A stretch of DNA of 64,000 bases. Source: Lachnospiraceae bacterium. GTDB lineage: Bacteria > Bacillota > Clostridia > Lachnospirales > Lachnospiraceae. Within the stretch, counting starts at the first letter, position 1. Every line of letters begins with the position of its first letter. The DNA lies in the NCBI GenBank assembly GCA_017399685.1, contig JAFQBM010000040.1, forward strand, positions 310,001 to 374,000, written 5' to 3'. This document shows, one piece after another, positions 35,660 through 45,199 of this stretch. Position numbers and translations under genes: made by a program. Under the pieces are notes generated by a model. That model was not told the DNA's origin, did no database searches, and saw nothing but the letters and a program-made list of their open reading frames with translations.

Positions 35660-36853
35660 ATGAGCGAGAAGAAACAAGAAATGGGATTGGGCCATGAAAT
35701 GGTTTCTATGGTAAAAACCAATATACGTGATTATATGATGTATATTGCCTTGATTTGTATTATGGCTTTTTTTACAGTCAAAACCAATGGGGGATTTCTT
35801 CAGCCAAGAAATATCGCAAACCTAATTAATCAGGCGGGCTATGTGGCGGTGTTAGCGATTGGTATGACAGTAATTTTAATTATTGTACACATTGATTTAT
35901 CAGTTGGTTATGTGGCAGGATTTTGTGGAGCAGTAGCTGCCATTTTAATGACGAAATATAATGTAAATGAATGGGTTGCAATACTAATAGTATTAATGCT
36001 GGGTGTGTTAATCGGTTTGTATCAGGGATTACTGGTAACTAAGTTAGGTGTCCCCGCCTTTGTAACAACACTGGCAGGTATGTTTATCTTCCGAGGATTA
36101 TTGAATCTATCACTGCAGGAAACAGGTACCATAATCATACCAAATGAGGGATTTAATGCATTGTCCAATGGTTTTATACCGGATCTTCCTGTTAATGCAT
36201 CGTTCCATGTGGTAACTATGATTATTGGCGCTATTTTGGTTATGGCTATGATTTATTCACAGATAAAAGATAGAAAGAATAAACAAAAGTATCATTTTGA
36301 AGTATGTTCTACTCCTATTTTTGTAGTTAAAATGGTAGCATTTTCTGTTGTGATTATGGTGATTATGTGGACACTCGCAAAATTTAGGGGGATCCCTTGG
36401 ACTGCTGTAATTGTTGGAGTTGTATTGCTGGTATATAATTATATGTTAAATAAGACGAAGCTTGGACGTGCAATTTATGGTATTGGTGGTAATGCACAGG
36501 CGGCAGAATTATCAGGTATTAATGTAAAGAAAGTTACCTTGTTTGCATTTTGTTCTGTAAGTTTAATGGCAGCCTTAGCAGGAATCTTATACACATCCAG
36601 ACTTCAATCTGCTACTCCAACAGCAGGTGCGGCTTTTGAAATGGATGCCATTGCATCTTCCTATATAGGAGGTGTAGCTGTAAGCGGAGGTGTTGGTCGA
36701 GTAACCAATACTATTATCGGTACATTGGTTATTATGTCATTAACCAATGGAATGAATCTGATGGGAATAGATATTTCTTATCAATACATAGTAAAAGGTA
36801 TTATTTTCATTATTGCAGTAGCATTTGATGTAAGTACCCGTAAGAAAAAATAG
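35660..36853 (+). CDS. Sugar ABC transporter permease (GguB/XylH type)
   Basis: A 397-residue inner-membrane permease with about ten hydrophobic helices. Conserved segments of the family are GYVAVLAIGMTVILIIVHID, LSVGYVAGF, TKLGVPAFVTTLAGMFIFRG, YGIGGNAQAAELSGI and YIGGVAVSGGVG. AGGAGG lies between the ATPase stop and this ATG. It completes the transporter with the two genes before it. Confidence 0.92.
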   Translation: MSEKKQEMGLGHEMVSMVKTNIRDYMMYIALICIMAFFTVKTNGGFLQPRNIANLINQAGYVAVLAIGMTVILIIVHIDLSVGYVAGFCGAVAAILMTKYNVNEWVAILIVLMLGVLIGLYQGLLVTKLGVPAFVTTLAGMFIFRGLLNLSLQETGTIIIPNEGFNALSNGFIPDLPVNASFHVVTMIIGAILVMAMIYSQIKDRKNKQKYHFEVCSTPIFVVKMVAFSVVIMVIMWTLAKFRGIPWTAVIVGVVLLVYNYMLNKTKLGRAIYGIGGNAQAAELSGINVKKVTLFAFCSVSLMAALAGILYTSRLQSATPTAGAAFEMDAIASSYIGGVAVSGGVGRVTNTIIGTLVIMSLTNGMNLMGIDISYQYIVKGIIFIIAVAFDVSTRKKK

Positions 36854-36959
36854 TATTATGATATCAGGGGCCAAAATATCTTTTGCTCCCAATATCGTAT
36901 TATGGAATAAAAAATGTACTGATTGGAGAAGGTACGAAATATATTTTCAGAAATGTCAA

Positions 36960-37012
36960 AAAACCTCTTTGGGGGAATCTTTAAAAACAGATAACCCCAA
37001 TGAGGTTTTTTA
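36960..37012 (+). terminator. Terminator of sugar transporter operon
   Basis: AAAACCTCTTTGGGG (36960-36974) pairs with CCCCAATGAGGTTTT (36994-37008) with one mismatch, then a T run. Confidence 0.8.
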
Positions 37013-37148
37013 TTTTCTCGAGGATTGATGCAAACTTGCACCCTTTGTTCTGAAGAGATGAAAAGCTGATTAAGAAAAAATATATGAAAGGTTGTAGAAT
37101 TTCAACAAAAAAGAAGAATAAATTTTACATAACACCTTATAAAATAGC

Positions 37149-37178
37149 TTGCCAACATATAAAAAACAATGATAAACT
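37149..37178 (+). promoter_or_regulatory. Candidate promoter of large surface protein
   Basis: TTGCCA and TAAACT separated by 18 bases, 49 bases before ATG 37227. Confidence 0.45.
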
Positions 37179-37226
37179 ACACATGAGTATAATTTGTAGG
37201 GACACAGCGGAACGGAGGAGAAGTCT

Positions 37227-40200
37227 ATGAAGAAAAAGCGACGAAAAATAGGGATAATATTGGTGTTGGTTATTTTTTCTACTGCACTTGCAGTAGCCTG
37301 GCCGAAATTATTCCAAAATTCCAAGGCACAAACAGGTAATGGAGTGGTAATATCCACCATGTCCGTATATAAGGATATGGATTATTCTTTTTTAAAGAGT
37401 TTTAATTTTGGAGGAGATTATTCCAGTCAGTCTATTCTTACTTTTGATAGTGCTACGGAATTAATGGAGAGTACAAATCCATTGATGAAATCAGGAAAGT
37501 ACATAACTACAAAAGGATATTATGAAGCTGGAGATTTAGGTGGTGCTACCTATAAGATATCCGAAACAAAAGATGGTGACGGTTCCATCCAGCTAAATAA
37601 CGGATTGTATGCTAACATACAACCGGATTCTTATACATATGGTGGAAAGAAATGGGCTGTTTTGTCAGTAAAGCAGTTTGGTGCCAAGGGAGATGGTGTG
37701 CATGAAGATCAATATAGCATTAGTGACGCCATCAGATTTGGTGATAAGTGTGTAAAGAATTCTGATTTTGACAGAGCATTGATTTATTTGCCGGAAGGTG
37801 AATACAAGGCAGTAGATGAGGTACATGGAAATGCATCCGATTACAGTTTGATAGGTGAAGGAGATAAGTCTGTTATTTTCACGGATAATGATTATAAGAA
37901 AGATAAGAATTATTCAGAGCCTTTCTTTGGTTGTAGTAATGTTCAAAATGTCTTTTTTGGTAATTTTAAAATTGATGCGAGAGAAGTAGATGTATATAAA
38001 TACATGCGCCAGATGTGTTTATATGACTGTAAGAATATGTATATTTATAATGTCACATATAATGTACCTCAGGAGGCGTGGTCCGGAGAATATTATGAGG
38101 ATAAGCAGTATACAAATCTTACCATATATACAGGAAATAAAAATGTTACGGTAGATAGCTGCTTTATGTATCAGATGAGTGGTACTTATCGTGGTGCGAA
38201 TCTTGGTATTATGGATTTCTGGCGTGGTGGAACAGAGAACATTACGATTATGAACTGTGAATTGCATGATAATGCCAGAGACGAGCAGATTGGTTTCTTT
38301 AGTTTGACCGGAGATACGGTGAATTCCTATATTAAAAACGTAGATTTTATTAATAATACAGTATATTCATATACAACTCCTCATAAGAATGTACATCAGT
38401 GGAGAACGATGTGTTTTACCGTGGGTTATACACCAAATAATTTGGATGATGTAAACATGTCAGGAAACCATTTTATAGCTGAAGTTGATTCAAAATTTAT
38501 GACTTTTGGTGATGTTACGAATTGTGTCTTAGAAAACAATGTGTTTGAAATTATTTTACGTGAAGGTCCGTCCGTTTACATATTTGATTCCAGCAATGGA
38601 GATGATGATAATATTATCATACGAAATAATGAATTTTTCATTACATACTTTGGAAGTCAGAATCAAGATATTACCATGAGCTCAGGACACCTTACTTTTA
38701 GAGGGAACAGAGTGGTTTCTGATGCGAATGTAGGTAAGTTTGTAGAAGCATATGGAACCTATGATAATAATGAAATTATTTATTTGGAAGGAATTGCATC
38801 TTTAGGTGGAGCTTCTGTTAATACAAATAATACATTAAAAGTATACGGAGAGAGATTTTTTAACTATGGTGGTAACCAAATGAGAGTTTTCTGCCACGGA
38901 GCTACCGGAGATGAAAATTCTAATGTGACGGTTTCTGGTAATGTGATTTATGATTACACGTATGCATATGAAAACAAGAATTCGAGAGTATATGATTCTT
39001 TGTTTACATTAAGTAATAATATAAACACGTTTACAATTACGAATAATGTATATCATTGTCCTAATTATGCGTATACAAATGCAAATGATACGATGTATAT
39101 TTCATGGTATCGAGATGTTAATATTAATAATTTAATTTGTAAAGGAAATGATTTACAAGGTGCAAAAGGAATATTGGGGTATGAGATAGACGATTCCCTG
39201 AATACATTTCGGGAATTTACCCTGGATACAAGTGTAGAAAGAGTAGCTTCCGTAGAAATTACAAAGGGCGGAACACCTGTTACGGATATTACGGTGCGAG
39301 GTAATTCTGTTACATTAGATAAGGTGGTAAAACTTGCCAATGGAACAAAGGTAACAGATAGAGAAATCGACTGGATTTCCGGAATTGAAAGTATAGCTAC
39401 GGTAGAGAATGGCGTTGTTACAAAAAAACAAAACGGTGATGTTTATATTTACGCAGCCTCTAAAGATGGAAGCGGGGCTTATGGAAAGGTTAAGATTCAT
39501 TTTGCAGATGCTTTAGCCAATGATATTGTGTTAGAAGCAGAAGAATTCGAGATGCAGCCGGATCATAGACATAAAGTAATGTATCAGGTTCTTCCTTATG
39601 ATTCTGTAAGTCAGAATTTAGAGTGGCGGTCTTCGAATGAGTCTGTTGTAACTGTAACAGAGGACGGAATGATTTATGCTCATGCAGTTGGAACAGCCAC
39701 TGTTACCTGTTCTACTACAGATGGTTCTAATATTACGAAGTCCATAAAAATAAATGTCAGTCCGATAAATGTAAAATTAATCGTTTTAAATGATGGTTAT
39801 GGTTTTCATGAGACTGGTGATACCATACAATTATCAGTAACGACGTATATACCGGAAACTGCAGTAAACAAAGGTGTAGGAAAGTGGGAAAGCTCTGATA
39901 CTTCTGTAGCTGTAGTAGACTCTAACGGTTTTGTTACTGTAAAAGGACCGGGTGTTTGTGATATTTATGCATATACTACGGATTTTAAATATAAGACTGC
40001 ATATCGAATTTATTCCAAAGCGAATAAAGTCCAAAATGCAAAAGCAACTGCGACGAAGAATTCTGTAACCATTACATGGGATGCATTAGATCATATTTAT
40101 GGTTATCAGGTGTATCGTTATGATGCAACAAGCTCTACCTGGAAGTCCATCGCATATTTATCGAAGCCGGAAATTACATATTATACGGATAATAATTTAA

Positions 40201-42644
40201 CTGCCAATACCCAGTACAAATATTATGTGGTAGGCTATGTTACCAGTTGGGAAACCGGTCAGAAAGTGATTGTTGAAGGAACTCCGAGTGATATTTGTAC
40301 GGTAACGACAGAGTCTTCGGAAGTAATTCAATCCATTACACCGAGTGTAACCCATGTTTCAGTTACACCGGGTTATTCGGCAGATGTGTCGATAAAATAT
40401 TATCCTGGAACAGCAGAGAATGCTAAGATAAACTGGGAAATAGGAGATGCGAATCTGTGTGAAGTTGTGAATCAGAATTCAATTAGCAGTGGAAAAATAA
40501 AAGGATTAAAAGAAGGATTTACTACACTTACTTTTAAATCACAGGATTATAAAGGTGTTAGTACTACTATACCGGTTGGTATTGTACCAAATTATAAAGT
40601 AACAGAAATTTTACTTTCTACAGAATATCAGGATGTGGATATAAAATGGAAAGCGATTCCTCAGGAATCTGAAATCGATGGTTATATGATTTCAAGAGCT
40701 ACAGGTATGGTATATTATCCTGTGAAGTATATTCCACTAGAAGATTTGAAGAAAACAACGGGAGATGATGGAACTGAGTATTATGTTTATTCGGACACCG
40801 GATTGGTTTTTGGTCAGAGGTATGGGTACATGGTTCGACCATATATTATACATGAAGGATATATGTATGTATGTACAGAAAGTAGTCGGGATAAGTGGAT
40901 TACGGTGGAAGAATATGTTCCTGTAGATTCTATTGTTGCAGATGAAGAATATGTTGTAAATATTGGAGAAACGAAAGCTATTAATATTGTTTCTACGGAT
41001 GGTGCTACCAATCGGGGATTTATCTGGCAGTCAAAGGATGAAGATATTGTCACAGTAGAACCGAAGGGTACATATACAGCAGATGTTCAAGGTGTTTCCA
41101 CAGGAATTACCAGAGTTTATATCCTTGCGGATGATGCAGATGGTTATTATATTTCGCCTAAGGTTGTTGTGTTGCCGGCTAAGGTGACAAACTTCGCAGC
41201 ACAGTCAGCCGAAGGAAAGATTACATTAACTTGGGACAAAGTAAAGGGTGCCACAGGCTATCGTATTTATAAATATAATGAAGCAACAAAAGTATGGGAT
41301 ATGATGAAAGAAACTTCGGAAGTGATGTATGAAGATTTAAATGTATCAGATGGCAGTGAGTATACTTATAAGATACATGCTTACATAGGAGATGCTGAAA
41401 AAACTTATGAAGGAACAGGTAGTGATGAAATTAAGGCAACAACAGCAGCCAAGCCGCTTGCGAAACTCCTGTCTGTAGAACAGCCTTCTGATGTTACAGG
41501 TGTTCCAAATGGAACAGCATTAGATGTAGCGTCTATGGGTCTTCCAACTACAGTAAAGATTACGACAGAAGATGTTGCTATTACATCAGCTTCCGTTGTT
41601 TGGAATTTGCAGACCTTAGCAGATGGTACTACTTATGATAAAACTTTAAAAACACAACAGACATTTGCAATAACGGGTATTGTAATGTTGCCTGAAAATA
41701 TCGATTCTAATAATGTTTCACTGGAAGTGAAAATTCATGTGACAGTACAGGGAGATAATCAGTGTGCTGCACCGGAATTTAACTTACCGGAAGGAGAGTA
41801 TGAGGCAAATCAAAGCCTTGACATTGTTAATATTCCAAGCGGAGCGACTGTTTACTATACCTTAGATGGAAGTGACCCTACTACTGCAAGCACTAAATAT
41901 ACGACATCCATTAAACTGGATGGAATCGAAGGTCAAAGTGTAAAGTATGTTGTTAAGGCGATTGCTGTGCAGGAAGGAAAAGAACAAAGTTCTATAAAGA
42001 AGGCTGTTTACACTATTACAATCCCTGCGAAAGAAGAGCCTAAAGAGGAAGAAGAGAAAACAGAAGAAGAAAAACCGGAGGAAGAAGGAAATGAAGAAAA
42101 GCCGGAAGAAAAACCAAACACTGGAACAGATAAGCCGGTATTTGATGAGTCGGATATTGTAGAAAAACCAAGCAGTAATAACAATAATAACAGCAGTAAT
42201 AATAGCAGCAATAATAACAATAGCAAACCAACCACTACAAAACCGACGACTACCAAGCCAACCACTTCCCAATCCACAATGACAGAGAATACTTCTAAAC
42301 CGAATTCTTCTCTTCCAGAGACTCCGGTATTGGATCAATCTGATATTGTAGCAGATCCAAAGGATAAAGAAGAGATTGAGGTTGATATGGACTGGCTGGA
42401 TCCGGAACTTATTTCTTCGGAAAACAGTAATGCTACAGAAAATACGAATACTACAGAAACGATAAATCAGAATGCGGATGATTCAAATCCTTCAGATAAG
42501 CCGGAAGAAACGCAGAAGGTGGAAGAAAGTAAAAAAGATAAAAAGAGTCAGTTGCCGTTATATGCAGCGGCAGCAGTAGGTGGCACCGCAGCTGCCGGAG
42601 GTGCAGGTTTCTATTTCTTAAGATTTAGAAAAAGAAAGTGGTAA
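37227..42644 (+). CDS. Giant surface protein, beta-helix (pectate-lyase-like) with Ig/Fn3 modules
   Basis: 1805 residues. Signal/anchor helix at 9-27. A right-handed beta-helix follows (about 135-650), starting with the pectate-lyase superfamily sequence LSVKQFGAKGDGVHEDQYSI. Next come Big_2-like Ig domains (about 690-920 and others), fibronectin III domains (near 935 and 1325), and a chitobiase C-terminal-like domain (GATVYYTLDGSDPTTAS near 1540). A Glu/Lys then Asn/Ser/Thr-rich spacer holds TTKP repeats and two DIV motifs (DESDIVEKP, DQSDIVADP). The C-terminus is a hydrophobic segment with RFRKRKW and no LPxTG, so it is held by membrane insertion. Probably a polysaccharide-binding or -cleaving protein; no catalytic residues could be assigned. 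Confidence 0.75.
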   Translation: MKKKRRKIGIILVLVIFSTALAVAWPKLFQNSKAQTGNGVVISTMSVYKDMDYSFLKSFNFGGDYSSQSILTFDSATELMESTNPLMKSGKYITTKGYYEAGDLGGATYKISETKDGDGSIQLNNGLYANIQPDSYTYGGKKWAVLSVKQFGAKGDGVHEDQYSISDAIRFGDKCVKNSDFDRALIYLPEGEYKAVDEVHGNASDYSLIGEGDKSVIFTDNDYKKDKNYSEPFFGCSNVQNVFFGNFKIDAREVDVYKYMRQMCLYDCKNMYIYNVTYNVPQEAWSGEYYEDKQYTNLTIYTGNKNVTVDSCFMYQMSGTYRGANLGIMDFWRGGTENITIMNCELHDNARDEQIGFFSLTGDTVNSYIKNVDFINNTVYSYTTPHKNVHQWRTMCFTVGYTPNNLDDVNMSGNHFIAEVDSKFMTFGDVTNCVLENNVFEIILREGPSVYIFDSSNGDDDNIIIRNNEFFITYFGSQNQDITMSSGHLTFRGNRVVSDANVGKFVEAYGTYDNNEIIYLEGIASLGGASVNTNNTLKVYGERFFNYGGNQMRVFCHGATGDENSNVTVSGNVIYDYTYAYENKNSRVYDSLFTLSNNINTFTITNNVYHCPNYAYTNANDTMYISWYRDVNINNLICKGNDLQGAKGILGYEIDDSLNTFREFTLDTSVERVASVEITKGGTPVTDITVRGNSVTLDKVVKLANGTKVTDREIDWISGIESIATVENGVVTKKQNGDVYIYAASKDGSGAYGKVKIHFADALANDIVLEAEEFEMQPDHRHKVMYQVLPYDSVSQNLEWRSSNESVVTVTEDGMIYAHAVGTATVTCSTTDGSNITKSIKINVSPINVKLIVLNDGYGFHETGDTIQLSVTTYIPETAVNKGVGKWESSDTSVAVVDSNGFVTVKGPGVCDIYAYTTDFKYKTAYRIYSKANKVQNAKATATKNSVTITWDALDHIYGYQVYRYDATSSTWKSIAYLSKPEITYYTDNNLTANTQYKYYVVGYVTSWETGQKVIVEGTPSDICTVTTESSEVIQSITPSVTHVSVTPGYSADVSIKYYPGTAENAKINWEIGDANLCEVVNQNSISSGKIKGLKEGFTTLTFKSQDYKGVSTTIPVGIVPNYKVTEILLSTEYQDVDIKWKAIPQESEIDGYMISRATGMVYYPVKYIPLEDLKKTTGDDGTEYYVYSDTGLVFGQRYGYMVRPYIIHEGYMYVCTESSRDKWITVEEYVPVDSIVADEEYVVNIGETKAINIVSTDGATNRGFIWQSKDEDIVTVEPKGTYTADVQGVSTGITRVYILADDADGYYISPKVVVLPAKVTNFAAQSAEGKITLTWDKVKGATGYRIYKYNEATKVWDMMKETSEVMYEDLNVSDGSEYTYKIHAYIGDAEKTYEGTGSDEIKATTAAKPLAKLLSVEQPSDVTGVPNGTALDVASMGLPTTVKITTEDVAITSASVVWNLQTLADGTTYDKTLKTQQTFAITGIVMLPENIDSNNVSLEVKIHVTVQGDNQCAAPEFNLPEGEYEANQSLDIVNIPSGATVYYTLDGSDPTTASTKYTTSIKLDGIEGQSVKYVVKAIAVQEGKEQSSIKKAVYTITIPAKEEPKEEEEKTEEEKPEEEGNEEKPEEKPNTGTDKPVFDESDIVEKPSSNNNNNSSNNSSNNNNSKPTTTKPTTTKPTTSQSTMTENTSKPNSSLPETPVLDQSDIVADPKDKEEIEVDMDWLDPELISSENSNATENTNTTETINQNADDSNPSDKPEETQKVEESKKDKKSQLPLYAAAAVGGTAAAGGAGFYFLRFRKRKW

Positions 42645-42660
42645 AAATAATTTAAAATAA

Positions 42661-42689
42661 TTGACAAGCATTAGATTCTTTTTTATAAT
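42661..42689 (+). promoter_or_regulatory. Consensus sigma-A promoter of tyrS
   Basis: TTGACA (42661-42666), a 17-base spacer and TATAAT (42684-42689), directly before the T-box leader. Confidence 0.88.
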
Positions 42690-42697
42690 GCTAATAA

Positions 42698-43057
42698 CAT
42701 GTGAAAAGCTGTGACAAGAAGAAGTAGAAGAAACACCGCTTACAGAAAGTTGCCGTCGGATGAGAGGCGCAGGTAGGATTTCTTTGAATACATCTTTGAG
42801 CTGCACCCTGAACTTATTTCTCTTTCAGAAGATAAAAGTAGGCGGTGACGTAATCCATACGTTATAATGGAAAAGTGCTTTGACGGATTGCAAAGGTGCA
42901 TAAGTATGATTGATTTTATGGGAAAGTTGATGCAGATTTATTTCTATCGTAAAAGTACTTGTTGAGGTAGATTTCGTGAGAAATCTATAAAGATTAGGTG
43001 GTAACACGAAGTTTAGCCTTCGTCCTTTTCAAATGAGAGGGACGAAGGCTTTTTCTT
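42698..43057 (+). promoter_or_regulatory. Tyrosine T-box riboswitch (leader of tyrS)
   Basis: This is a tRNA-sensing leader. Stem I begins around 42710 (AGAAGAAGTAGAAGAA). The specifier loop reads GAA-TAC-ATC with codon TAC (Tyr) at 42789-42791, in the usual GAANNNAxC setting. The antiterminator bulge motif AGGTGGTAACACG (42998-43010) fits the T-box consensus; its TGGT would pair with the ACCA end of tRNA-Tyr. The terminator arm follows at 43017. Uncharged tRNA-Tyr should allow read-through into tyrS. The T-box deviates from the common TGGNACCGCG. Confidence 0.92.
43017..43057 (+). terminator. T-box terminator hairpin
   Basis: AGCCTTCGTCC (43017-43027) pairs with GGACGAAGGCT (42 bases span), followed by TTTTTC. 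It competes with the antiterminator. Confidence 0.88.
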
Positions 43058-43091
43058 TTGAAGAAAAGCAAAAAAAGAAAGGAACAAGAAT

Positions 43092-44315
43092 ATGAAAGTA
43101 TACGACGAATTGGTTGCGAGAGGATTAATCGCACAGGTAACAGATGAAGAAGAAATTAAAGAATTAGTAAACAATGGGAAAGCAGTATTTTACATTGGTT
43201 TTGACCCTACCGCAGACAGCTTACATGTAGGTCATTTTATGGCGTTATGTTTAATGAAGCGTCTACAGATGGCTGGAAATAAGCCAATTGCATTAATTGG
43301 TGGTGGAACTGCCATGATTGGAGATCCATCTGGAAGAAGTGATATGCGTCAGATGATGACCAAAGAAACCATTCAGCATAACTGTGAATGTTTCAAAGAG
43401 CAGATGAGCAAATTTATCGATTTCTCTGAAGGAAAAGCAATTATGGTAAATAATGCAGACTGGTTATTGGATTTAAATTATGTAGAGGTACTTCGTGATA
43501 TCGGTCCACACTTTAGTGTAAATCGTATGTTGACTGCAGAATGTTACAAGCAAAGAATGGAAAAAGGCTTAAGCTTTTTGGAATTTAACTACATGATTAT
43601 GCAAAGTTATGATTTTTATGCATTATTTCAAAAATACGGATGTAATATGCAGTTTGGTGGAGATGACCAATGGTCTAATATGTTAGGTGGAACAGAATTA
43701 ATCCGTAGAAAATTAGGAAAAGATGCTTATGCCATGACCATTAATTTATTACTAAATTCCGAAGGAAAGAAAATGGGTAAAACCCAGTCTGGCGCAGTGT
43801 GGCTGGATCCTAAGAAGACAAGTCCTTTTGACTTTTACCAATACTGGAGAAATGTTGCGGATTCCGATGTATTAAAATGTTTAAGAATGTTGACTTTCCT
43901 TCCATTAGAACAAATTGATGAAATGGATCAATGGGAAGGAAGCCAGTTAAATACTGCAAAAGAAATCCTGGCATTTGAACTTACCAAGTTAGTACATGGA
44001 GAAGAAGAAGCCAAGAAGGCAGACGAAGCTGCAAAAGCATTATTTTCAGGACAAAATGCCGAAAATATGCCTAAGGCAGTTTTAACAGCAGAAGATTTTA
44101 CAGACGGTAACATTGATATTTTAGCAGTTCTTCAAAAGTCAGGTTTAGTACCATCCCGTTCTGAAGGAAGACGTGCCGTAGAACAAGGTGGCGTAACGGT
44201 AGAAGGAGAAAAGGTGACAGATATTAAAACAACTTATGGCAAGGATGCTTTTGAAGGAGAAGGTCTGGTTGTAAAACGAGGAAAGAAGAATTTTAAACGT
44301 GTTGTAGTAGAATAG
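43092..44315 (+). CDS. tyrS: Tyrosyl-tRNA synthetase
   Basis: A 407-residue class I synthetase. The HIGH-like motif is HVGHFM (near residue 41), with tRNA-Tyr pocket segments [12 protein letters not shown] and the KMSKS loop as KKMGKTQSG. The C-terminal S4 RNA-binding domain ([20 protein letters not shown]) is present. It belongs to the longer TyrS form found in Firmicutes. Transcribed from the T-box leader. Confidence 0.96.
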   Translation: MKVYDELVARGLIAQVTDEEEIKELVNNGKAVFYIGFDPTADSLHVGHFMALCLMKRLQMAGNKPIALIGGGTAMIGDPSGRSDMRQMMTKETIQHNCECFKEQMSKFIDFSEGKAIMVNNADWLLDLNYVEVLRDIGPHFSVNRMLTAECYKQRMEKGLSFLEFNYMIMQSYDFYALFQKYGCNMQFGGDDQWSNMLGGTELIRRKLGKDAYAMTINLLLNSEGKKMGKTQSGAVWLDPKKTSPFDFYQYWRNVADSDVLKCLRMLTFLPLEQIDEMDQWEGSQLNTAKEILAFELTKLVHGEEEAKKADEAAKALFSGQNAENMPKAVLTAEDFTDGNIDILAVLQKSGLVPSRSEGRRAVEQGGVTVEGEKVTDIKTTYGKDAFEGEGLVVKRGKKNFKRVVVE

Positions 44316-44319
44316 AAAT

Positions 44320-45078
44320 ATGACAGATTATATTAGCGAAGAACGGTTTTTATATGCTTTAGAAAAGGGAAAAGACCAGATAAAAATCACGGATGGAATC
44401 GGTACTTTAAGCGAAAAGACAGTTCATTCGGTGCTTAAGTACTACTTTGAACCGGATGATAAAAAACATGAAATACCCATTGGGAAAAAAATAGCAGATA
44501 TTTTTAATGGTGAGGATATTATTGAAATTCAGACAAAACAACTGAATCGTCTAAGACCGAAACTAGATGAATTTTTGCTAAATTATCATGTGACAGTGGT
44601 GCATCCTGTAGTTGTGGAACGACAGTCTTTTTATATTGAACCTTCCACCGGAGAAATATCTCCTGGAAGGCTTTGTAAAATGAAGGCAGGAAAATATCTG
44701 GCTTTTCCGGAACTTTATAAGGTAAAGCAATATCTTACCGATCCAAGGTTTCATCTGTGCCTTGTCTTGATTGGGGTGGAAGAATATCGAGTGCTGAATC
44801 CAAAACGAAAAAATCCGAAAAATGGAGCAAAGTGCAATGACCGTATTCCTACTAAAATCTTGGATGAGATTTATATCAATGAGGTTTATGATTATGCAAC
44901 GTTTCTACCGGAAATACTAGAAACAGGATTCACTAGTACTGATTTTGCCAAAGCAGCAGGGATTGGAAAAAATCTTTCACAGATAGTGTTAAACATTTTA
45001 ACCCATGTGGGAGCAGTAAGACGGATTGGAAAGATGAAAAATTATTATCAATATGAAAAAAGCATCGATTGTTTTTGA
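44320..45078 (+). CDS. Unknown protein, possible PD-(D/E)xK-like nuclease
   Basis: A 252-residue protein that starts four bases after tyrS, so it is probably co-expressed with it. Residues about 25-85 contain an early Glu/His region, then GKKIADIFNGEDIIEIQTKQ: an Asp followed by E-x-Q-x-K, the pattern of PD-(D/E)xK nucleases. The C-terminal 70 residues look like a winged helix (STDFAKAAGIGKNLSQIVLN). No known family was recognised. The nuclease reading is an inference from the motif alone. Confidence 0.6.
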   Translation: MTDYISEERFLYALEKGKDQIKITDGIGTLSEKTVHSVLKYYFEPDDKKHEIPIGKKIADIFNGEDIIEIQTKQLNRLRPKLDEFLLNYHVTVVHPVVVERQSFYIEPSTGEISPGRLCKMKAGKYLAFPELYKVKQYLTDPRFHLCLVLIGVEEYRVLNPKRKNPKNGAKCNDRIPTKILDEIYINEVYDYATFLPEILETGFTSTDFAKAAGIGKNLSQIVLNILTHVGAVRRIGKMKNYYQYEKSIDCF

Positions 45079-45103
45079 AAATGCAGGTAGCTTGTGGTAG
45101 AAT
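45075..45103 (+). promoter_or_regulatory. Promoter of the pyr operon
   Basis: TTGAAA (45075-45080), a 17-base spacer and TAGAAT (45098-45103), 97 bases before pyrC. No PyrR-type antiterminator fold was identified in the leader. Confidence 0.6.
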
Positions 45104-45199
45104 AATACCAGGGTTAAAAGACAATGCTTTTCGTGATTACATGTAAAAGTATGACTTTATGAAATGATAAAAATATCATAAGGAAAGGAAACTATAAGC

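Larger units (their letters stand above)
36854..37226. other. Intergenic region with terminator and promoter
   Basis: 373 bases containing the transporter terminator (36960-37012) and a candidate promoter for the large surface protein (TTGCCA 37149-37154, 18-base spacer, TAAACT 37173-37178). Confidence 0.5.

Noticed and set aside
42160-42280. Short tandem repeats resembling an array
   Set aside because: They encode low-complexity Asn/Ser and TTKP protein repeats, without regular spacers; not a CRISPR.
42008-42338. Minus-strand frames rich in Leu/Val/Cys
   Set aside because: These are shadows of the Asn/Ser/Thr-rich spacer of the surface protein.
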